From contig KZ111152.1 in the NCBI GenBank assembly GCA_002077045.2, positions 1,091,130 to 1,104,871 of the forward strand: a stretch of 13,742 bases of DNA. The letters are read 5' to 3'. This stretch comes from Rachicladosporium sp. CCFEE 5018 (Eukaryota; Ascomycota; Dothideomycetes; Cladosporiales; Cladosporiaceae). The translations under genes were made by a program, and so were the position numbers. Below the pieces are notes generated by a model, which worked only from the letters and a program-made list of their open reading frames with translations, made no database searches and was not told the DNA's origin. Numbering within the stretch: the first letter of the stretch is position 1; the number at the start of each line of letters is the position of its first letter. Shown piece by piece: positions 7,900 to 13,742 of the stretch.

Positions 7900-8798
7900 T
7901 TACTGAGCCTTCTTCTGCATCTGCGGCTGCGCGCCACCGACATACCGGTTAATATCGGTGGCATTGTGCGCCTGCTGCGCAATGTTCTTGAACGTCCCCC
8001 ACGCGTTCCTCGCAGCAGGCGGACTATCCTGACGATTCGCGAACCCATCACCCCGAGCAGCGACCTGGCGAATCATACCCTGCACGAAGGTGCTCTGTGC
8101 AATGCGAGAGCGGAGGAACACAGTGTAGATGACAAGCAAGATCCAGCTTCCCTTGGTGAACAGAATAGCGGAGCCGAGGATGCGGAACCACAGAGCGATC
8201 TCGAGACCGGCGACAAGAGACATGCTTGCATCATAGTAGTCCTTAACGAAACGGCCGATGGTGTCTGAGAGGCCGGAGGGCTTGGCGCCGGTGGCTGTCG
8301 GCTGGACGGCAGGCAGCAGGATGCCGCGGGTGTAGGTCGCGACGTGGAAGATGCTGTAGACTGTGAAGGGGAGGAGGGCGAGGGGCATCTGGCGGGAAAA
8401 AAGCCAGACTAGTGCCATTGCTTTGGGCCATTTGTTAGCACGTGTCACTATTGCACCACATCATGACAAGGCTTCAACGTACCAAGATACTGCACATTCT
8501 CATCCCCGACCAACGCCAATGGGCTCCCCTGTCCCTTGCCGCTCTTAGCCCTCGCACGGTAGCCTTTGAACACCACAATGCCGTAGGTAGCGGCAGCAGC
8601 GACGAAAGCAGTGCGGTAGCTGAACTGGGCCCAGCGGCTGTAGTAATTGAGCGTGAGGTAGCTGATCGAGTAGCGGAGAGTCGTGAGCAGAAGCGTCACG
8701 TGGCCGACAAACCAGGCGAACTGTAATGTCTGAGCGAGGGCGAGGAGGCGCTGTTGAAGGGTAGTGGCCTGCCCCGGTTGGGCTGCTGGAGGGGCCAT
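7900..8798 (-). CDS. POM33: Pom33/Tts1/TMEM33-family membrane protein
   Basis: Model: exons 8798-8483 and 8420-7900, with a 62-nt intron (GTACGT, GCTAAC branch, AAG acceptor), giving 278 residues; yeast Pom33 is about 279. The ATG at 8798 has A at -3 and starts MAPPAAQPGQ; upstream codons in frame look like leader. Hydrophobic segments lie at about 25-48, 60-79, 107-134 and 170-207. They are separated by short loops, with the conserved W-F-S-R-Q-M-P-L-A-L-L-P-F block around 112-124. The C-terminal 60 residues are polar and include amphipathic stretches (FVQGMIRQVA, WGTFKNIAQQA). In yeasts the C-terminal region of Pom33 helps target nuclear pores. The family shapes ER tubules and the nuclear envelope and helps place nuclear pore complexes. 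Intron placement joins VQYL to AMALVWLF in frame. Which yeast paralogue (Pom33 or Per33) it corresponds to cannot be told. Confidence 0.85.
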
Positions 8799-9371
8799 CG
8801 TGTGTGCTGTGGGCGGGGTATGGGGTATGTGGTGGTGGAGATAGAGTGTAGGCGAATGAGCTGCGTTGAATGAGGCGGAACAGTGACCGAGGACGATACA
8901 GGTAGCTGAGGTGAGCTTTGGGTGTGAGGAATTGAAGCCACACTTCGAATTCGCAGAGTTGGCAGGGAGTCGCGGTGGGGTGGTTCCACGTTTGGCGTGG
9001 CTTTGAGAAGAAATGACGCACCGCCTATCCACAACATGTGCTACGAAAAGTCAATTCACGCTCGCTGCCAACGAAACACCGGTTCTTCACGCGGCACGAG
9101 TCAGAGCGTGCGATCACAAGCAAGGCGAGTGACACTCGCGTTAACAGGGAGGCGCGTGAAGCCTGGAGGTGGACCAGAAATCACGAAGAAGGAAGGAATA
9201 TCGTCGTTAAAGCTACAGATCCGTGGACCATATCCAACCAACACCTCCGACAGAACAGCAAATGCAATCGCTCTGGTATAATGCGCCGATCCTTCCCTCA
9301 GCAATTCAGTAGTGAACGCCCGTCAATCCCTAACAGCACCTCCCCTGCACCACCTCTTCCCTTAGTCACGC
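8799..9371. other. Intergenic region: Pom33-type promoter and RhoGAP 3' region
   Basis: About 570 bases. The stretch next to 8798 is a C/A-rich leader on the transcribed strand (CACCACCACATACCCC-like), common before fungal start codons. The right end just before 9372 is pyrimidine rich on the plus strand and is RhoGAP 3' sequence. Open frames on both strands here have low-complexity translations and no recognisable domain. I see no RNA gene. Confidence 0.5.
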
Positions 9372-12300
9372 TCACTCCTCCTCTCCAAACACCCCATCAC
9401 ACAACTCGATCATCGCCTGCACAGCCGTCCGCTGCAAGAGCATATCGTTCATCTCCCTCTCAATACTCAGCGGCCGCATAATGGTAGGCGCAAAAACCAC
9501 CGCCAGATTCAACGGCGTCATGAGATTCTTCTCTTGCCTTGTCATAACCCGCGCCAGATGGCATATCAAGATCTCCAAGCAATTCCGATGCGCTTCCGGT
9601 AACTCATGCACAGCCGCGCGGAGAGCCAACATCTGCTGTTCCCGATCGCCGACAGTGGAAGTCTGGCCTGCTTCAAGCAGAGTGTCGTAGACGTCGTAGG
9701 TGATGAGTGGGGTGGGGAGTTTGCGGAAGTATTGTTTTAGCGTTGAAGTCACGGCGTGGATGTCTAGGTCCTCGTCCGAGACGTCAAAAGTGCCCTCTTT
9801 TTCGAACCCGGCTTGGACGTTCTTGACTTGGCCGCTGCCGCCGGATTTGCGGTAGACGCCCTCGACATCCATGCCACGCGCTTCGACTTCTTCGATACAG
9901 CGCGTGACGATGATGGGAATGACGCGCTTTTCGTAGTCGCAGCGGAGCTCGAGCTCGGTGCCGAAGAGTACTGTGAATTGGTCAGCTTGTGTTGCGATGC
10001 TGTTCGTGTGGGTTGTGAACTTACCCGAGCCATCTCCAGCCGCGATGGTCAAGTTGGTGCTGCTGCCATTCCTCATGGTGCTCCCCAGACTGCCCGCCTT
10101 CAGCCCACCGTTCTTCTGCGCAAGCCACCCAAGCCCGTTGGGCTGCAAGCCTTGCTTAGAATTGATGGAGCTCTGCTCACTGCCAGCAACAGTCTGCTGG
10201 GTAGACGAGTACGGCACGCCGATATCGAGACCATCTCGCGTAGTCACTCGATCATTATTGGCAAAAGCGCCCTTTAGACCCTTGGTAACGTTAGTCACCG
10301 CCTTTGCGCCTCCCTTGCGCCAGTTGAACTTCTTCGGTTGGCCCTTGCGGATGTTGACCATTTGCGGTGCTGTGAGGATGGTTGCCGGCTCGGCCTCGGT
10401 CTCGTGCAGCAGATTCGGTAGCGAAGAATCGGTGCTTACGAGATTGAGGCTACGCATCTCACTCGTGAGCTGAGAGTCCGGCTTCGCGCCTGGATGATAG
10501 ATCCCAAGTCCATTGGTAGCGCCAGACTTCCAGACGTCTGGAGCACCACCATTGGCACCGCGGTTCGATTTGTAAAATTCTTGGAAGTTCTGCGTGAGTT
10601 GATTGTTCATCCTCTCCAATTGCTCGTTCTTTGTCGACAAGATGTCGTATTCTTGGAAGCCCTTGTCTTTCATCTGGATGAGATTGGTGATCTCATCGGT
10701 CAGCTCGTTGCGTCGTCGGATCAAGTCCTCGATCTGGCTGCCCATGTGGTCCTTCAGCTTGTTCAGAGACTCGGATAGCTCTTGCAGTACGGAGTCCTTC
10801 AACGTAGGCATGTCGAGCGGCTGATTGCTGTCCTTCGCCTTGCCCAGGTGATTCGTCATGACTTCCAGCTCACGCACGACCATCTCTCGTTGTGTGTCCA
10901 AGAACGCCATTGTAGATCGCTTCTCCTTCAGTTCGCTGTTCACTTGACGGATGTCAGACGAGCTGTTCACCTTCTCTTCCAGCACCTGCTTCTCCGTCTC
11001 CAGCTGGGTGATCTTCTGCTGAGCCCGGCGCAGAGATGCGCGCAATGAGTCCACACTCTCCTTCGCCGCCGGAGACGTCATGATCGGACTGCTGATTGTC
11101 ATTGGCGTGCCAGGAACTTCGCCAGCCGTGACAGACGGAGATTTGGTGGCCGTGGCACCACGATCACTGAAGCTGCGCCCATGCTTGACAGCCTTTGACA
11201 CTCGTCGCAATACCGACTGTGTGGCCTCTGGATGCGAGTCCCGGTTTGCTTTCTCCCCACGCAGTATCCGTGCCATCTCTTCCTCCATGTTGAACCCGCC
11301 ATCTGTGCTCTGCCGTTGCAGACCCGCGCTGAGCAAGGCCGGCGAACGCTGCGCATCTGACCTCGAATCCGTGCTCGGTCTCGTGCTGATCGACTCCTGA
11401 GTCCTGTGAAGTTCTGCGGGTGGAGGGGGCGGTGGAGGAAGTCGTGGCGTCACGAAATCGTTGTTCGTGGCGGGTTTGGGTGCTCCCATTGGCCGACTGC
11501 TCGCACGAGGGGGTACGTCGAAGCTACTGCGATTTGTAGGTGACTCGACAGTCTTGGCGGAAATGGTGCTCTGCGCATCGGTGAAGGACGCGGGTATGGA
11601 CACAGAAGACGTATCACGGCTATGGGCCGACAGCTGCGCATTGGGTGCGAGAGACGTTGTTGGCGTAGGCGGGGTTGATCGCACGGATGCGCTGGGCTTT
11701 AGCTGACCGGTTGCGAGCGAATCACCACGCGTTGGGCGCTCCTGGAACTTCGGCGGCGCGGGCGGTGCAGCTGATGGAGGTCCCTCTCTTCGCCTCGGAT
11801 CATCGAACGGATTGACTCCGGACTGCGGCGAGTCTGTCGAGACGGGCGAGGCCGTCACTGTAGGCTCAAGTCGATCATTCCCCTTTTCCGCGGCATCGAC
11901 CGGCGACACAATGACAGGCGATCTGTTCTCCTTGCTCGAACTGCTACGCGACGCAGCGCGCTTCTCCTTGGGCACCTCCTGCAACTTGAATCCCTCGCCA
12001 GGCCCGAGAGTATATGACCCAGTGTTCAGCGTCTGCGCCTTTGGTCTTTCTGTACGATCTGTCGCACCCGCAAACGAAGGCGAGTGCTGCGCAGTCGACA
12101 AAGCGCCCGGTGTACTTTGTCCAGAGTTTGATGTGACTTTCTTGTGCGCCCTGCTCTTGTCCTGGTATGCTATATGCGGACTTGGCTTCGTTGATCCCAA
12201 AGTTGCTGCATGAGACGGATCGCGCTCGGTCGAGGCGGATCTGGACGAGACTGATCGATCTTCTCTGAGCGCATCTCTGTGCGGCTTTGAAGCTGACCTC

Positions 12301-13413
12301 CCAGCAAAGTAGTCTCTCGGCGGAGGGCTGTCGAGCGCAATCTGTTGTGACAAATCGGACGACTGCGGCAGCTTTTTGCGCGCGATCTGCGGCGGTCGCG
12401 GTGCTGGTGCCGGGTCGAACGCCATGGGCAGGAATCCCTCATTCTCACCGTCATCAGATCCTGAAGAGATATGCGACGATCGACTTTCTTTGTAAGTGCT
12501 TGCGGGGAGTGTCTGACCATCTGGGAAAAGTGTCAGCCATACTCAGGTACCGTTTCAGCCACTGAGCGTATGTGAACCCACCTCTGCGCGCCTCGTCCGA
12601 CATGGGCGAAACGTCTCTTTTGAACTTGTCTGCAGCACCGTCTTTCGTCGGTCGCAGTGCTCGCGGCGGTGGAGAGTTCGCATTCGTGCCGGCGGTATAT
12701 GTCTCCATGGGTGGAGTCTCCGAGTCTGGCGAGAAGGCGGCTTCTGGCGCAGCGCCTGGTGGCAGCGACGGCAGAGCTTTCTCGATTGCTGACCCGCTAC
12801 GTGTTGCGCTGGGTGCTGATGGCCGTGGAGTGCCTTTCGACTTCTTCCTCCGCCGGGCCATGAGCGACTCATGGCAGCTCATGCAAAAGATTCCTTGTGA
12901 CGTCCGCGCATACCGCAGATTCTCGATCTTCCTCTTGCAATTGCGACATCGAAAGCAGCTGGCGCAGAAAGCCTGATCACCAGTCAAAATAGCAAGATCC
13001 TCGATCTTGTTGCCGCAAGCATTGCAGCTGTAGGTGCAGTTGTTGCAGATGAGTGAGCCGTCACCCAGTAGGAGTAGGTTGGCGTCAGAGTCGAGCAGCG
13101 TGCCGCAGGTGTTACAGCGGAAGCAGTCAATATGCCATCGGTTGCCAGCTGTATTGCTGTCAGCGCATCCCCTTATAAGCAGTACTGATCGTGACCACTC
13201 ACCCAGCTCGAAAGCTTTGCCCTCTTCCAGTATCTGCGACACATCAAAGTCAGCATACATAAAGTCTTGCTTCGTTCCATTGTATAGTACCTCGCCGCAG
13301 CCTTTGCACGGGTATACATCCTCGCCCTCCCCCTCGAGCGGCGACTCTGGGAAGTTCGTAGGCGACTCCATGGCGGGAGCAATTGTGGTCATTGTTGTGG
13401 CCTTTGGCACCAT
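9372..13413 (-). CDS. RGA1: LIM-domain RhoGAP, Rga1/Rga2 type (Cdc42/Rho GTPase-activating protein)
   Basis: Model: exons 13413-13291, 13233-13203, 13148-12582, 12520-10025 and 9970-9372, giving 1271 residues. Introns are 57, 54, 61 and 54 nt, each with a CTGAC branch site. LIM1: C36-x2-C39, H57, C60, C63, C66, C86, C89. LIM2: C93, C96, C113, C116, C119, C122, C140, C143, then a basic MARRRKK. Residues about 160-720 are Ser/Pro rich and probably disordered, with a run of seven prolines encoded near 11420-11438. A coiled coil spans about 725-885. A basic KKFNWRKGG...KGLKGAF segment lies near 970-992. The RhoGAP domain fills about 1073-1271, with arginine finger R1113 in GVYRKSGG, then LKQYFRKLPTPLI and NLMTPLNLAVVFAPTIMRP. 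Two N-terminal LIMs plus a C-terminal GAP is the Rga1/Rga2 plan (Lrg1 has three LIMs). It should switch off Cdc42 or a Rho at growth sites. In-frame ATGs at 13392 and 13371 are alternative starts. Confidence 0.9.
13203..13233 (-). other. 31-nt microexon of the LIM-RhoGAP gene
   Basis: This exon encodes ILEEGKAFEL plus one base. It sits between a GTACTA...GTCGCAG intron (13234-13290) and a GTGAGT...ATACAG intron (13149-13202). Splicing both gives CGEILEEGKAFELAGNRWH, with 17 residues between the second Cys and the His of LIM1, the normal LIM spacing. Leaving the first intron in gives 36 residues, so the spliced form is strongly preferred. Confidence 0.8.
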
Positions 13414-13742
13414 CCCCTCCCGTCCTGTTCAGCCCTCAGCAGCGGGCAAGCTCGGCTTCAGTACCGTCAGGTGTGCATCCAGATGGAAGGAGCGTAAGAT
13501 ATGCAAATATATGATGCTGAACGAGGAAATAACGAGCGACGAATGGCTGAACACTGCTCAAATCAGGTACGAGTGATGTTCGTAAGCACACCAACACAAC
13601 TGCCTCGCACGTGAGCTGGCGGTGTCGGCGAACTGTCTGCTCCCACCTGCGGGCGTCGCAGATAGAGACAATTGCGGGAGTGTGAGAGAGCAGGGGTCAA
13701 TGAACGGCGGAGGATGAGGGTTGCTTGCGGTGCACGGTTCGG
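13414..13742. other. Upstream region of the LIM-RhoGAP gene
   Basis: About 330 bases up to the window edge, expected to contain the promoter and leader of the RhoGAP gene. It includes an octamer-like ATGCAAAT at about 13500 and a CACGTG at 13608-13613, neither of which is significant alone. The plus-strand open frame that extends to 13576 is antisense to the LIM exons and is not called. Confidence 0.45.

Noticed and set aside
7711..8268. 185-codon plus-strand open frame
   Set aside because: Most of it is antisense to exon 2 of the Pom33-type gene, whose protein is clearly recognisable.
13234..13290. Extra 19 residues (VLYNGTKQDFMYADFDVSQ) read as part of the LIM1 domain
   Set aside because: They are an intron with donor, CTGAC branch and CAG acceptor; removing them restores canonical LIM spacing.
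13034..13576. 180-codon plus-strand open frame at the LIM exons
   Set aside because: It is antisense to the LIM-coding exons; the minus strand has all sixteen zinc ligands and fitting introns.
1..13742. Mobile elements, CRISPR arrays, tRNA or rRNA genes, biosynthetic cluster
   Set aside because: No transposase motifs, terminal repeats, spaced repeats, RNA-gene boxes or clustered biosynthetic enzymes were seen on either strand.

Overview
The window is nuclear DNA from a filamentous ascomycete fungus (Pezizomycotina, possibly Dothideomycetes). The evidence is short spliceosomal introns of about 48 to 62 nt with GTRNGT-type donors and CTGAC/CTAAC/CTAAT branch sites, compact gene spacing, and fungal protein families. 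No bacterial, plasmid, transposon or CRISPR structure is visible. Exon models were built by hand from splice signals, reading phase and recalled family sequences; no alignment was run.

Layout, left to right. The 3' end of a CLASP/STU1 gene is on the plus strand (1-585). All other genes are on the minus strand: a secreted CALB-type lipase (2422 to 1100, three exons); a 148-residue protein of unknown function (3819 to 3373); a small peroxiredoxin-like/thioredoxin-fold protein (4631 to 4026); a PRS1-type ribose-phosphate pyrophosphokinase with a very large insertion (7257 to 5371, five exons); a Pom33/Tts1/TMEM33-family ER and nuclear-pore membrane protein (8798 to 7900, two exons); and a LIM-LIM-coiled coil-RhoGAP protein of the Rga1 type (13413 to 9372, five exons). 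The two leftmost genes are convergent and the rest run in tandem.

The genes do not form an obvious pathway or cluster. They are mostly housekeeping functions: spindle microtubules, PRPP synthesis, nuclear envelope and Cdc42/Rho control. The lipase, the unknown protein and the wide 2423-3372 gap form the more accessory-looking part.

I found no new biological system. The points most worth checking are these. The PRS1 protein has lost several residues needed for catalysis and carries a histidine ladder of period four in its insertion. Three of the four RhoGAP-gene introns are multiples of three with no in-frame stop, two of them flanking a 31-nt microexon inside the first LIM domain. The lipase has a 270-nt intron that is fully open in frame. 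A three-copy 12-bp repeat (TTAATC core) lies upstream of PRS1.
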